Source: Variovorax brevis (GTDB taxonomy: Bacteria; Pseudomonadota; Gammaproteobacteria; Burkholderiales; Burkholderiaceae_C). From it: a DNA stretch of 64,000 nucleotides. The stretch is taken from assembly GCF_030317105.1 (NCBI RefSeq), contig NZ_JASZYG010000001.1:620001-684000 (forward strand), written 5' to 3'. The notes beneath the pieces were generated by a model, which was not told the DNA's origin, ran no database searches, and saw only the letters and a program-made list of their open reading frames with translations. A program made the position numbers and the translations under genes. Positions 25,187 through 33,897 of this stretch are shown in pieces; positions within the stretch are counted from its first letter, which is position 1; each line of letters starts with the position of its first letter.

Positions 25187-25468
25187 TCAGATTTCGTAGT
25201 CGAGCACGCTACGGGATTCGCGCAACGTGCCCAGGGTCGCAACGACCTGCTTGTGGTGCGGATGCACGAGGTACGCCTCGAGCGACGCCCTGTCGTCGAA
25301 CACCGAATACAGCACCACGTCGTGGTTCGCCTCGAATCCTTCGGCGCGCACGGCCGTTTCGAACTCGCGCATGCCGGGCACGATGCCCTTGCAGCTGTCG
25401 AGTTCGGCCTTGAAGCGCGGCGCGTCGGCCGCGTTGAGGAGCTTCCACATCACGATGTGCTTGATCAT
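25187..25468 (-). CDS. Dabb-family (stress-responsive alpha/beta barrel) protein
   Basis: A 93-residue protein beginning MIKHIVMWKLLNAADAPRFK, the classic Dabb start (IxHxVxxK), with LYSVFDDRASLEAYLVHPHH as the second conserved block. Members form dimeric alpha-beta barrels; some are monooxygenases or cyclases, many are uncharacterised. The ATG overlaps the stop of the upstream small membrane protein gene (ATGA), so it belongs to the acyl-CoA dehydrogenase operon. Function within the pathway unknown. Confidence 0.86.
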   Translation of the reverse strand: MIKHIVMWKLLNAADAPRFKAELDSCKGIVPGMREFETAVRAEGFEANHDVVLYSVFDDRASLEAYLVHPHHKQVVATLGTLRESRSVLDYEI

Positions 25469-25689
25469 TTCTTGTCCTTGGGTGGGTCCAGACGGGATCG
25501 TACGTAAATGAGCACCGCACCGACGGTCGCAATGACGACACCCGGCACGCCAATGATCCAGCCGAGCATCGTGTCGTTGCGTGCCGTGGCAATGCCCAGC
25601 ACGAGCGCGAACAGCCCGCCGTAGATCAGGGTCCAGGTCCAGGCTTCGAGCCTTGCGTGCGGATTGCGCTCTTCGGGGGCATCGGCCAT
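25465..25689 (-). CDS. Small two-helix membrane protein (74 aa)
   Basis: Begins MADAPEERNPHARLEAWTWT and has two hydrophobic helices (about 19-36, TLIYGGLFALVLGIAT, and 45-64, WIIGVPGVVIATVGAVLIYV) with a short basic tail. The start overlaps the acyl-CoA dehydrogenase stop (TGATG) and its stop overlaps the Dabb start (ATGA), so it is tightly coupled between them. No family recognised; a membrane anchor or partner for the dehydrogenase is only a guess. Confidence 0.8.
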   Translation of the reverse strand: MADAPEERNPHARLEAWTWTLIYGGLFALVLGIATARNDTMLGWIIGVPGVVIATVGAVLIYVRSRLDPPKDKK

Positions 25690-27524
25690 CAGAAAGCCTC
25701 TTCTGGCATGGCCACGCAAATCGGGTCGCGGCTCTCGACGACGTTGAGCCAGGCGCCGATTTTGGGCAGCTCGTAATGGAAGAAGTAGGACGCCGCGCCC
25801 AGGCGCCCTACCGTCGCGGGCTGCGCAGCTGCCGCGTCCAGCGCGATCGAACGCGTGGCCACGTCCAGCCACAGCCAAGCCAGCACGGTGTGGCCGAAGG
25901 CCTGCATGTAGGGCACGGCGTTGATCAGCGCATCCTTCGGGTTGCCGGTGGACCAGGCCTGGCGCGTCGCGGACACCACGCGGGTGAGCGCTTCGCCCAG
26001 CGCCTTTGCATGCGCGGCCACCTGCGGCACGCCGGCCGCGGCTTCGATGGATTCCTTCATGCGCGCAATCAGCAGTTCGAGGCCACGGCCGTTTTCCATG
26101 AGCACTTTCCGGCCCAGCAGGTCGGCTGCCTGAATCCCGTGCGTGCCTTCGTGGATCATGTTGAGGCGATTGTCGCGCCAGTACTGCTCCACCGGGAAGT
26201 CGCGTGTGTAGCCGTAGCCGCCGTGGATCTGGATCGCCAGCGAATTGGCTTCCAGGCACCACTCGCTGGGCCAGCTCTTGGCAATGGGCGTGAGCACTTC
26301 GAGCAGCAGGCGCGCGTCGTCGGCGGCCTGCGCGGAACCCGTCTTCTGTTCGTCGACCAGCCGAGCGCAATACAGCGACAAGGCCAGCGAGCCTTCGCAG
26401 TACGACTTCTGCGCGAGCAGCATGCGCCGCACGTCGGCGTGTTCGATGATGCGCACCTGCGGCCTGGCGGCGTCCTTGCCTTCCGGGCCGACCGGGCGGC
26501 CCTGCGGACGGCTCTTTGCGTATTCCAGCGAGGCGTAGTAGCCGGCCATGCCGAGCATCACCGCGGCCGTGCCGACGCTGATGCGCGCCTCGTTCATCAT
26601 GTGGAACATGCAATGCAGACCCTTGCCGGGCTGGCCCACGAGGTAGCCGACTGCGCCGGCCTTGCCGCCGACGGGGTACTTGCCTTCGCCGAAGTTCAGA
26701 AGTGTGTTCGTGGTGCCGCGCCAGCCGAGTTTGTGATTCAGGCCCGCCAGTGCGACATCGTTGCGTTCGCCGGTCAATTGGCCCTGCGTGTCGACCATGC
26801 GCTTGGGCACGATGAACAGCGAGATGCCACGCGTACCCGGAATCAACTTGCCGTTTTCATCCGGAATCTTCGCCAGCACGATGTGAACGATGTTCTCGGT
26901 CAGCTCGTGGTCGCCCGAGGAGATCCACATCTTGTTGCCCGTGAGGCGGTAGCGCGGGCCGAGCGGATCGTCCTGGAAGTCCGCGCCATCCGGCACCGCA
27001 CGCGTTGCCACGTCGCTCAGCGACGAGCCGGCCTGCGGCTCCGACAAGCACATCGTGCCCGCCCAGCGTCCCGAGAACTCGTTCTTCGCAAAGACTTCCT
27101 TCTGCATTTCGGTGCCATGCACCATCAGCAGATTGGCGTTGCCGCTCGTGAGCATGTTCGAGCCGATGCTCACCGACGCCATCGCAAAGAAACTGTTCGC
27201 CGCAGCCTGCAAGGTGAACGGTAACTGCATGCCGCCGATTTCGTAGTCCTGCGCGGCGCTCATCATTCCGGATTCGACAAAGGCCTTGTGCGCGTCGTGC
27301 GTGGCCTGCGGCAGGATCACCTTTTCACCGTCGAAATGCGGCTCCTGTGTGTCGACCGTGCGGTTGTGCGGCGCGTACTTCTCGCGGGCGATGCGTTCGC
27401 AGGTGTCGAGCACGGCGTCGAAGGTCTCACGTGAATGGTCGGCAAAGCGCTCGCGCTCGTTGAGCTTGTCGGCGTGCAGCCAGTCGTAAAGCAAGAAATC
27501 GAGCGTGGGACGGAGAAGGCTCAT
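25689..27524 (-). CDS. Large acyl-CoA dehydrogenase (DmdC-like)
   Basis: A 611-residue flavoenzyme of the large acyl-CoA dehydrogenase group with an extra C-terminal domain, the layout of 3-methylmercaptopropionyl-CoA dehydrogenase (DmdC) and related long enzymes. Seen: TMCLSEPQAGSSLSD (FAD/acyl-binding beta domain, about 157), KMWISSGDHEL (198), GKGLHCMFHMMNEARISVG (300-318), and MIHEGTHGIQAADLL with the candidate catalytic Glu459. It introduces the alpha,beta double bond in an acyl-CoA. The ATG at 27524 overlaps the upstream thioesterase stop (ATGA). Chain or side-chain specificity cannot be read from sequence; no dmdA/dmdB-type neighbours support true DMSP use. Confidence 0.93.
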   Translation of the reverse strand: MSLLRPTLDFLLYDWLHADKLNERERFADHSRETFDAVLDTCERIAREKYAPHNRTVDTQEPHFDGEKVILPQATHDAHKAFVESGMMSAAQDYEIGGMQLPFTLQAAANSFFAMASVSIGSNMLTSGNANLLMVHGTEMQKEVFAKNEFSGRWAGTMCLSEPQAGSSLSDVATRAVPDGADFQDDPLGPRYRLTGNKMWISSGDHELTENIVHIVLAKIPDENGKLIPGTRGISLFIVPKRMVDTQGQLTGERNDVALAGLNHKLGWRGTTNTLLNFGEGKYPVGGKAGAVGYLVGQPGKGLHCMFHMMNEARISVGTAAVMLGMAGYYASLEYAKSRPQGRPVGPEGKDAARPQVRIIEHADVRRMLLAQKSYCEGSLALSLYCARLVDEQKTGSAQAADDARLLLEVLTPIAKSWPSEWCLEANSLAIQIHGGYGYTRDFPVEQYWRDNRLNMIHEGTHGIQAADLLGRKVLMENGRGLELLIARMKESIEAAAGVPQVAAHAKALGEALTRVVSATRQAWSTGNPKDALINAVPYMQAFGHTVLAWLWLDVATRSIALDAAAAQPATVGRLGAASYFFHYELPKIGAWLNVVESRDPICVAMPEEAF

Positions 27525-27997
27525 GGAACATCCTGTGAAGCGTGCGACGGCGGTGGCGAAGGCAGGCGCGCGATGGTGCCCTGCGCAATCGCGCAAAGCT
27601 TCTCGACGCCGTCCGTCACCGTGAACACCTCGCAGGTGCAGACCGATTGCGACGTACCCACGTGCACGGCCTGCGCCCGCGCGATCAGGCGTTCGCCTGT
27701 TGCCGGTCGCGTGTAGTTGATCTTGAATTCGGCCGTGACGACCGGGACTTGCATGGCGGTGCCGCCAGCGAATGTGAGTGCGTTGTCGGCAAGGTAGCTG
27801 ATGACCCCGCCATGCACGAAGCCGTGCTGTTGCAGCAGCTTGGGGGCAACGGGCAGATGCAGCTCGATGCGCCCCGGAGAAGGCGCGTGCAGCTCGGCGC
27901 CGAGCAGCACGCTGAAGGGTTGCGAGGCCAATGCCTCACGTCCCATCGCGAGAAAGGCCTCCGGCGTCGCTTTGGACGATTCGGTGGACGCTTTCAT
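27521..27997 (-). CDS. PaaI-family hotdog thioesterase
   Basis: A 158-residue hotdog-fold protein with GFVHGGVISYLADNALTFAG (about 58-77), carrying the HGG-x(5)-Asp active-site pattern, and VVTAEFKINYTRPATGERLI as the conserved following strands. It is expected to release free acids or rescue CoA from dead-end acyl-CoAs. It overlaps the acyl-CoA dehydrogenase start by four bases, so the two are translated together. Distinct in sequence from the other PaaI-type enzyme at 23902-24351. Confidence 0.88.
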   Translation of the reverse strand: MKASTESSKATPEAFLAMGREALASQPFSVLLGAELHAPSPGRIELHLPVAPKLLQQHGFVHGGVISYLADNALTFAGGTAMQVPVVTAEFKINYTRPATGERLIARAQAVHVGTSQSVCTCEVFTVTDGVEKLCAIAQGTIARLPSPPPSHASQDVP

Positions 27998-28070
27998 TCA
28001 GTACCTCCAGCGCGCGAATTGCCTCATTCGGGAAACACCGCGGAACCGGCTTTGCCGGGCCGCTGGTGTT

Positions 28071-28110
28071 GCCCCCTTGAGGGGGTACTCGGCTACACGA
28101 AGTGAGCCGA
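28071..28110. repeat. Two-hairpin repeat-like element downstream of the thiolase
   Basis: CCCCC/GGGGG (28072-28076 with 28081-28085) forms the first hairpin. TCGGCT-A-CAC/GTG-AGCCGA (28089-28110) forms the second, in 40 bases between the thiolase stop (28123) and the thioesterase start. Similar short palindromic elements are common between genes in Comamonadaceae (from memory); no second copy is in this window. It probably ends or stabilises transcripts. Confidence 0.55.
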
Positions 28111-28122
28111 TACGGGGGTGGG

Positions 28123-29298
28123 TCAAATGATTTCGAAGACGCCTGCGGCGCCCATGCCGCCGCCGATGCACATCGTGACGACGACCTTTTTCGCGCCGCG
28201 GCGCTTGCCTTCGATGAGGGCGTGGCCTGTCAGGCGCTGGCCGCTCACGCCATAGGGGTGGCCGACGGCGATGGCGCCGCCGTTCACGTTCAGGCGGTCA
28301 TCGGGAATGCCCAGCTTGTCGCGGCAGTAGATCACCTGCACGGCGAAGGCTTCGTTCAGTTCCCACAGGTCGATGTCGCTGACCTTGAGGCCCAGCTTGC
28401 CCAGCACCTTCGGGATGGCGTAGACGGGGCCGATGCCCATTTCGTCCGGCTCGCAGCCGGCGACGGCAAAGCCCAGGAAACGGCCCAGGGGCTTCAGGCC
28501 CTTCTGCTCCGCGAACTTCTCGCCGACCACGACGCAAGCGCCGCCGCCGTCCGAAAACTGGCTGGCATTGCCGGCCGAGATCAGGCCGCCGGGGATGGCC
28601 GTGCGGATGCCGCTGATGCCTTCCTTGGTCGTGCCGGCGCGGATGCCTTCGTCGTTCTCGACGGTGACTTCCTTGGTGCGCAGGCCCAGCACGGCGTCAG
28701 CCACGCCCATGGTCACGGTGATCGGTGCGATCTCGTCCTTGAACTTGCCCGCTTCCAGCGCGGCCGTGGCACGTTGCTGGCTGCGTGCGCCGTATTCGTC
28801 CATCGCGTCGCGGCCGATGTTGTAGCGCTTGGCCACGTTCTCCGCCGTTTGCAGCATGTTCCAGTAGATCTCGGGCTTGTTCTTCACGAGCCACGGGTCG
28901 GCCAGCATGTGCTTGTTGGCTTCGTTCTGCACGCACGAGATGCTCTCGACGCCGCCGGCCACGTACACGTCGCCTTCGCCCGCGATGATGCGTTGCGCAG
29001 CGGTGGCGATGGTCTGCAGGCCCGAGGAGCAGAAGCGGTTGATGGTCATGCCCGACGTGGTGATCGGCAGGCCGGCGCGCAGCGCGATCTGGCGCGCGAT
29101 GTTGGAGCCGGTGGCGCCTTCAGGCGTCGCGCAGCCCATGATGACGTCGTCGACCTGGGCACCTTCGATGCCGGCGCGCGCCACCGCGTGCTGCACGGCG
29201 TGACCGCCCAGCGTCGCGCCGTGCGTCATGTTGAAGGAACCCTTCCAGCTCTTGGCGAGCGGTGTGCGGGCGGTGGAAACGATGACGGCGCTGGTCAT
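28123..29298 (-). CDS. Acetyl-CoA C-acyltransferase (thiolase)
   Basis: A 391-residue thiolase of the degradative type. Nucleophile Cys90 is in [13 protein letters not shown], the GHP histidine in [20 protein letters not shown] (about 348), and the general-base Cys in [17 protein letters not shown] (about 378). It splits 3-ketoacyl-CoA to acetyl-CoA and a shortened acyl-CoA, the last step of beta-oxidation. It lies 45 bases downstream of the M20 peptidase and upstream of a thioesterase and acyl-CoA dehydrogenase, all on the same strand. Chain-length preference unknown. Confidence 0.95.
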   Translation of the reverse strand: MTSAVIVSTARTPLAKSWKGSFNMTHGATLGGHAVQHAVARAGIEGAQVDDVIMGCATPEGATGSNIARQIALRAGLPITTSGMTINRFCSSGLQTIATAAQRIIAGEGDVYVAGGVESISCVQNEANKHMLADPWLVKNKPEIYWNMLQTAENVAKRYNIGRDAMDEYGARSQQRATAALEAGKFKDEIAPITVTMGVADAVLGLRTKEVTVENDEGIRAGTTKEGISGIRTAIPGGLISAGNASQFSDGGGACVVVGEKFAEQKGLKPLGRFLGFAVAGCEPDEMGIGPVYAIPKVLGKLGLKVSDIDLWELNEAFAVQVIYCRDKLGIPDDRLNVNGGAIAVGHPYGVSGQRLTGHALIEGKRRGAKKVVVTMCIGGGMGAAGVFEII

Positions 29299-29343
29299 GG
29301 TGATGTCCTTTGCAAGAGAGAGAGGGTCGTTCGGATGAAGGGG

Positions 29344-30822
29344 TCAGCCCGGCGACGCCGCACTGCCGGCGTTGCGCAAGAGCTGGTGATAGAACTGGAT
29401 CATCTCGACGTAGTTGTCGATCGAGACGCGTTCGTTGGTGCCGTGGAAGCGCGGCAGGTCTTCGGGACGTGCGCGCACCGGCGAGAAGCGGTAGATGGCA
29501 TCGCTCACGCCGGTGAACAGGCGCGAATCGGTTCCGCCGATCATCAGGCCCGGCGCCACGACGCCTTCGGGGAAGACCTGGCGAACCGATTTCTGGATGG
29601 CGGCGTAGCCCGCCGCATTGATCGGCGACACCGGCGATGGGTCGGTGTTGCCCGGATGCTGCCTGACCTTGATCGCGTCGACGGCCATGGTCTTGTGCAT
29701 GTGCTGCTCCACGGAAGCCAGCGTTTCGCCGGGCAGGATGCGGAAGTTGACGGCCGCCTCGACATGCCCCGGCAAGACGTTGTCCTTGTTGCCTGCGTTC
29801 ACGATGGTCAGGGCCGTCGTGGTGCGCAACATCGCATTGCTGCTCGGACCCGCTTCCAGCTGCTTTTGCACCAGCGGCCCGAAAAGCCACAGGTTGGAGA
29901 GCGCAAAGCGGTTGAAGCCGGTCATCTCGGGCGCCAGCGTGGTGAACATGCTTTCAGCCACACCGCTGATGGAGGCAGGCAGCGGATTCGCTTCCAGCTT
30001 GGCCAACCCCGCGCTCATCGTGCCGATGGCCGACTTGCCCGGTGGCATCGACGAATGGCCCGGCGCCATGTCCAGCGACAGGAAGAAGGTGCCGTAGCCC
30101 TTCTCGGCCAGGCCGATGAGCGCAGCCGGCATGTTCAGGCCCGGCAGCACGCCTTCGGTGACCAGCAGCCCTTCGTCGAGCACCCACTCCAGCCGCACGC
30201 CGCGGGACTTGAGCAATTCGGCGATGGCACCGGCGCCGCGCTTGCCGAGCACTTCCTCGTCGTCGCCGGAGATCAGGTAGATGGTTTGCTTCGGCTTGAA
30301 TCCGCTGCCCACCAGCATCTCCACGGCTTCCATCTGCGACAACAGGTTGCCCTTGTTGTCCCAGGCGCCGCGGCCCCAGACGTAGCCATCCTTGATGACG
30401 CCGCTGAAGGGTTCGACCTTCCACTCCGCCTCCGTGCCGGGCGCGATCGGCACCACGTCCTGGTGCGCCATCAGCGCAATCGGATTGGCCTTGGGATCGC
30501 TGCCTTGCCACGTGTAGAGCAAGGCGTGCTCGCCCACCACTTCCTTTTTCAGCGTGGCATGCAGCTTGGGAAACTGCTGCGCAAGGTAGTCCTGCAGCTT
30601 GACGAACTCGCCGCTGTTGAACTTGGGATCGTCCAGGCTCGACACGGTCTTGAAACCGATGGCACCCGAAAGCCGTTTTGCAACGGCCTGCGCGTCCACC
30701 GCAACCTTTTGAACCGGCTCCACCTTGACCTGCCTTGAGGGCGTGCGCCAGGTGTTGATGCCGACCGCCGCGGCCAGTGCAACCAGCACCAGCAGCAGCC
30801 CGAGAAAAACGCGTTTGATCAA
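29344..30822 (-). CDS. M20-family metallopeptidase resembling PM20D1/carboxypeptidase S
   Basis: A 492-residue di-zinc hydrolase with an N-terminal membrane anchor (residues 5-23). The metal ligand motifs are ALMAHQDVVP (His, Asp region near 114), WGRGAWDNKGN (Asp near 148), SGDDEEVLG (Glu-Glu near 183), DEG near 218, and a C-terminal His in PRFHGTNERVSI. Its layout and blocks such as TDSRLFTGVSDAIYRFSPVR match the CPS1/PM20D1 branch, whose animal member makes and hydrolyses N-fatty-acyl amino acids. It sits 18 bases below a FadB-like gene and 45 above a thiolase, so hydrolysis of an acyl-amide that feeds beta-oxidation is a plausible role; a dipeptidase is the alternative. Confidence 0.88.
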   Translation of the reverse strand: MIKRVFLGLLLVLVALAAAVGINTWRTPSRQVKVEPVQKVAVDAQAVAKRLSGAIGFKTVSSLDDPKFNSGEFVKLQDYLAQQFPKLHATLKKEVVGEHALLYTWQGSDPKANPIALMAHQDVVPIAPGTEAEWKVEPFSGVIKDGYVWGRGAWDNKGNLLSQMEAVEMLVGSGFKPKQTIYLISGDDEEVLGKRGAGAIAELLKSRGVRLEWVLDEGLLVTEGVLPGLNMPAALIGLAEKGYGTFFLSLDMAPGHSSMPPGKSAIGTMSAGLAKLEANPLPASISGVAESMFTTLAPEMTGFNRFALSNLWLFGPLVQKQLEAGPSSNAMLRTTTALTIVNAGNKDNVLPGHVEAAVNFRILPGETLASVEQHMHKTMAVDAIKVRQHPGNTDPSPVSPINAAGYAAIQKSVRQVFPEGVVAPGLMIGGTDSRLFTGVSDAIYRFSPVRARPEDLPRFHGTNERVSIDNYVEMIQFYHQLLRNAGSAASPG

Positions 30823-30840
30823 GTCAGGACTTTCCGTTGC

Positions 30841-32943
30841 TTAGCTGAATTGCTTGCCTTCTGCGGCCAGCTTGGCCAGCAGTGGAGCAGGTTCCCAGAA
30901 CTTGCCGTCGTCGCGCGGGTTCTGCGCAAAGCGCTTCATTGCCGACGCCACGTTGTAAAGGCCCACCTGGTTCGCGTAGTGCATCGGGCCACCGCGCCAG
31001 ATCGGGAAGCCGTAGCCGGTGAGGTACACCATGTCGATGTCACCGGACTTGCCGGCAATGCCGTCTTCCAGGATGTGCGCGCCTTCGTTGACAAGGGCGA
31101 ACACCAGGCGCTGGACGATTTCTTCGTCAGAGATCTTGCGCGGCGTGATGCCTTCGTCCTTGCGATGCTGTTCGATCAGGTCGAGCACGACCTTGCTCGG
31201 GATCGCGTCGCGCTTGCCGGCCTGGTAGTCGTACCAGCCTGCGCCGGTCTTCTGGCCGAAGCGGCCCAGTTCGCACAGCTTGTCGGCGGTGCGGCTGTAC
31301 TTCATGTCGGCACGCTCGGTGGCGCGGCGTTTGCGGATGGCCCAGCCAATGTCGTTGCCGGCCAGGTCGCCCATGCGGAACGGGCCCATGGCAAAACCGA
31401 ACTTTTCGATGGCCTTGTCGACTTGCTGCGGCGTGGCGCCTTCGTCCAGGAGGAAGCCGGCTTGACGCGAGTACTGCTCGATCATGCGGTTGCCGATGAA
31501 GCCATCGCACACGCCAGAGACGACAGAGGTCTTCTTGATCTTCTTGCCGATGGCCATGACCGTGGCGAGCACGTCCTTGGCGGTCTGCTTGCCGCGCACG
31601 ACTTCCAGCAGCTTCATCACGTTGGCCGGACTGAAGAAGTGCATGCCGACCACGTCCTGCGGACGCTTGGTGAAGGCGGCGATCTTGTCGACGTCCAGCG
31701 TCGAGGTGTTGGAGGCCAGGATGGCGCCGGGCTTGGCGACTTCGTCCAGCTTCTTGAACACGGCTTCCTTGACGCCCAGCTCTTCGAACACGGCCTCGAT
31801 GATGAGGTCGCAGTCTTTCAGGTCGGCGTAGTCGAGCGTGGTCGACAGCAGCGCCATGCGCTGGTCGTACTTGTCCTGCTTGAGCTTGCCCTTCTTGACC
31901 TGCGCTTCGTAGTTCTTCTTGATCGTGGCGATGCCGCGGTCGAGCGCTTCCTGCTTCATCTCCAGGATCTTGACGGGGATGCCAGCGTTCAGGAAGTTCA
32001 TCGAGATGCCGCCGCCCATGGTGCCGGCGCCGATCACGCCCACCGTCTTGATGTCGCGCTTGGGGGTGTCTTCCGGCACGTCGGCGATCTTGCTCGCCGC
32101 GCGCTCGGCCATGAACAGGTGGCGCAGCGCCGCCGATTCCGGCGAGAGCATCAGCGCCGTGAAGATGCGGCGTTCTTCGGCCATGCCGGCGTCGAACTTC
32201 ATCTTCGTGGCGGCCTGCACGGCTTCCACGCACTGGACCGGCGCCGGGAAATTCTTGGCCATGCCTGCAACCATGTTCTTGGCGAACTGGAAGTAGGCGT
32301 CGCCTTGAGGGTGCTTGCACGGCAGGTTGCGCACCAGCGGAAGTTCTGCGCCCTTGGCTGCGATGTCCTTGGCGAACTCGATGGCTTCCTGCACCACCGT
32401 TTCAGCCGACGCGGCGACCTTGTCGAACAGCTTCTGGCCGGGCAGGCTCGCGAGCAGTTCGCTCTTGACGGGCTCGCCGCTCACAATCATGTTCAGCGCG
32501 GTTTCCACGCCCAGCACGCGCGGCAGGCGCTGCGTGCCGCCCGCGCCGGGGATGAGGCCCAGCTTGACTTCAGGCAGTGCCACGCTGGTGCCCGGAGCGA
32601 CCACGCGGTAGTGCGCGCCCAGGGCCAGTTCGAGGCCGCCACCCATGCACACCGTGTGGATCGCCGCCACCACCGGCTTGGTGGTGGCTTCGACCGCGAG
32701 GATCACGCTCAGCAGGTTCGGCTCTTGCAGCGCCTTGGGCGTGCCGAATTCCTTGATGTCGGCGCCGCCCGAAAAGGCCTTGCCGGCACCCGTGATGACG
32801 ACCGCCTTGACGGCTGCGTCGGCTTGCGCCTTGGCCAACCCGTCGGTGATACCGAGGCGGGTTGCGTAACCGAGGCCATTGACCGGGGGGTTGTTCAGCG
32901 TGATCACGGCAACGTCGCCGTGAACCTTGTATTCAGCCGTCAT
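30841..32943 (-). CDS. FadB-like enoyl-CoA hydratase / 3-hydroxyacyl-CoA dehydrogenase
   Basis: A 700-residue bifunctional beta-oxidation enzyme. The N-terminal crotonase domain has [11 protein letters not shown] and [12 protein letters not shown] (oxyanion hole and catalytic Glu, about 59-115) plus [16 protein letters not shown] (second Glu). The 3-hydroxyacyl-CoA dehydrogenase part starts at about 298 with [16 protein letters not shown] (NAD site) and has [17 protein letters not shown] with the catalytic His. The C-terminal repeat follows. The size and layout match the monofunctional-partner type (FadJ/PaaC-like or peroxisomal MFE1) that works with a separate thiolase, here two genes downstream. 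AAAGGAAC precedes the ATG at 32943. Confidence 0.95.
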   Translation of the reverse strand: MTAEYKVHGDVAVITLNNPPVNGLGYATRLGITDGLAKAQADAAVKAVVITGAGKAFSGGADIKEFGTPKALQEPNLLSVILAVEATTKPVVAAIHTVCMGGGLELALGAHYRVVAPGTSVALPEVKLGLIPGAGGTQRLPRVLGVETALNMIVSGEPVKSELLASLPGQKLFDKVAASAETVVQEAIEFAKDIAAKGAELPLVRNLPCKHPQGDAYFQFAKNMVAGMAKNFPAPVQCVEAVQAATKMKFDAGMAEERRIFTALMLSPESAALRHLFMAERAASKIADVPEDTPKRDIKTVGVIGAGTMGGGISMNFLNAGIPVKILEMKQEALDRGIATIKKNYEAQVKKGKLKQDKYDQRMALLSTTLDYADLKDCDLIIEAVFEELGVKEAVFKKLDEVAKPGAILASNTSTLDVDKIAAFTKRPQDVVGMHFFSPANVMKLLEVVRGKQTAKDVLATVMAIGKKIKKTSVVSGVCDGFIGNRMIEQYSRQAGFLLDEGATPQQVDKAIEKFGFAMGPFRMGDLAGNDIGWAIRKRRATERADMKYSRTADKLCELGRFGQKTGAGWYDYQAGKRDAIPSKVVLDLIEQHRKDEGITPRKISDEEIVQRLVFALVNEGAHILEDGIAGKSGDIDMVYLTGYGFPIWRGGPMHYANQVGLYNVASAMKRFAQNPRDDGKFWEPAPLLAKLAAEGKQFS

Positions 32944-32994
32944 GCTGCGTTCCTTTGGATGGGAAGAAGTAATGGAATGAACCGGGAACATGGG

Positions 32995-33019
32995 CCTCTG
33001 GACGGGTGTCCGCCAGAGG
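32995..33019. promoter_or_regulatory. Strong hairpin in the 5' leader of the fadB-like gene
   Basis: CCTCTGG (32995-33001) pairs with CCAGAGG (33013-33019) around an 11-base loop, within the roughly 105-base untranslated leader between the predicted promoter and the ATG at 32943. It could affect mRNA stability or read-out; no ligand-binding class is recognised. Confidence 0.5.
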
Positions 33020-33055
33020 AGCCTGCTCCGAAAAGCACGAGTGTTCTTTTTCGCG

Positions 33056-33083
33056 ATTCTAGGCCTTTGTCCCCAGTGGGCAA
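33056..33083 (-). promoter_or_regulatory. Predicted sigma-70 promoter of the fadB-like operon
   Basis: On the minus strand TTGCCC (33083-33078), a 16-base spacer, and TAGAAT (33061-33056), five of six matches to the -10 consensus. Just downstream lies an imperfect dyad AGCAC-GA-GTGTT (33034-33045) next to the expected start point, where a fatty-acid-type repressor could bind. A 16-base word shared with 13591-13606 lies upstream at 33101-33116. It implies the fadB-to-SDR genes can be transcribed separately from the liv genes upstream. Confidence 0.6.
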
Positions 33084-33154
33084 TCGACCCAAGTCTCTGC
33101 CGGGACAACCCGGCGCAATTTCAACTCAACAACGGGAAGCGGCCCGCATCGTAT

Positions 33155-33850
33155 TCACACTTCGAGCCATTCCTTGCGCGTGGACGCGTCGGCGCGCAAG
33201 GAGTCTGGCGTACCGTCAAACACGATGCTACCGTGGCCCATCACGAGCGCGCGATCGGAAATGTGCATCGCAATGGTGAGCTTCTGTTCAATGAGCAACA
33301 CCGAGATGCCGCGGTCCTTCAGGCGCTTGAGGTATTCGCCCACCAGTTCGACGATCTTGGGCGCCAGGCCTTCGGTCGGCTCGTCGATGATGATGAGGTC
33401 CGGATCGCCCATGAGTGTGCGGCAAAGCGTGAGCATTTGTTGCTCGCCACCTGAGAGCACGCCGGCTTCGGTGTGCTGGCGCTCCTTCAGGCGCGGGAAC
33501 ATGGCGTACATGTCGTCGAAGGACCAGCGACTGCCCTTGCCCGTGCCCTTCTGGCCGAGCAGCAGGTTCTGGTGCACCGTGAGCTTGGGGAAGATGTCGC
33601 GGTTCTCGGGCACGTAGCCGATGCCTGCGTGCGCCACTTCATAAGCCTTCTTGCGCAGGATGTCCTGGCCTTTCCAGTGCAGGCCACCTTCGGCATGCAC
33701 GAGGCCCATGATGGCCTTGGCGGTGGTCGAGCGGCCGGAGCCGTTGCGGCCCAGCAGCGCGACGATCTCGCCCTTGCCAACTTCGAAGGAAACGCCATGC
33801 AGGACGTGGCTCTTGCCGTAGTAGGCGTGGATGTCTTGTAGTTTCAGCAT
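33155..33850 (-). CDS. livF: Liv-type ABC transporter ATPase (LivF-like) with altered Walker A
   Basis: A 231-residue ABC ATPase. The order is right: Walker A region GRNGSGRSTT (residues 34-43), Q-loop region NRDIFPKLTVHQNLLLGQ, signature LSGGEQQMLTL (133-143), Walker B DLIIIDEPTEGL (152-163) and the switch region LLIEQKLT (Gln where many have His). The invariant Walker A Lys is replaced by Arg (GRST for GKST), as in some betaproteobacterial LivF-like proteins as far as I recall. It pairs with the LivG-like ATPase, 47 bases upstream, whose Walker A is normal. Confidence 0.92.
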   Translation of the reverse strand: MLKLQDIHAYYGKSHVLHGVSFEVGKGEIVALLGRNGSGRSTTAKAIMGLVHAEGGLHWKGQDILRKKAYEVAHAGIGYVPENRDIFPKLTVHQNLLLGQKGTGKGSRWSFDDMYAMFPRLKERQHTEAGVLSGGEQQMLTLCRTLMGDPDLIIIDEPTEGLAPKIVELVGEYLKRLKDRGISVLLIEQKLTIAMHISDRALVMGHGSIVFDGTPDSLRADASTRKEWLEV

Positions 33851-33897
33851 GTCAGTTGTCGCGCTGCGCCTGTGTTGACTGTTGCTTGAGATTCATC

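Noticed and set aside
25689..27524. True DMSP demethylation pathway (dmdC)
   Set aside because: Only the dehydrogenase resembles DmdC; no DmdA or DmdD-like gene is nearby, and the group includes many general acyl-CoA dehydrogenases.
28102..30738. An 878-codon + strand frame opposite the thiolase and M20 peptidase
   Set aside because: Product is rich in His, Ala, Asp and Arg with no fold-like pattern; the opposite strand holds two enzymes with full active sites.
30850..33279. An 809-codon + strand frame opposite the FadB-like gene
   Set aside because: Antisense shadow of a high-GC gene; no recognisable domain, and it runs through the promoter region of the real gene.
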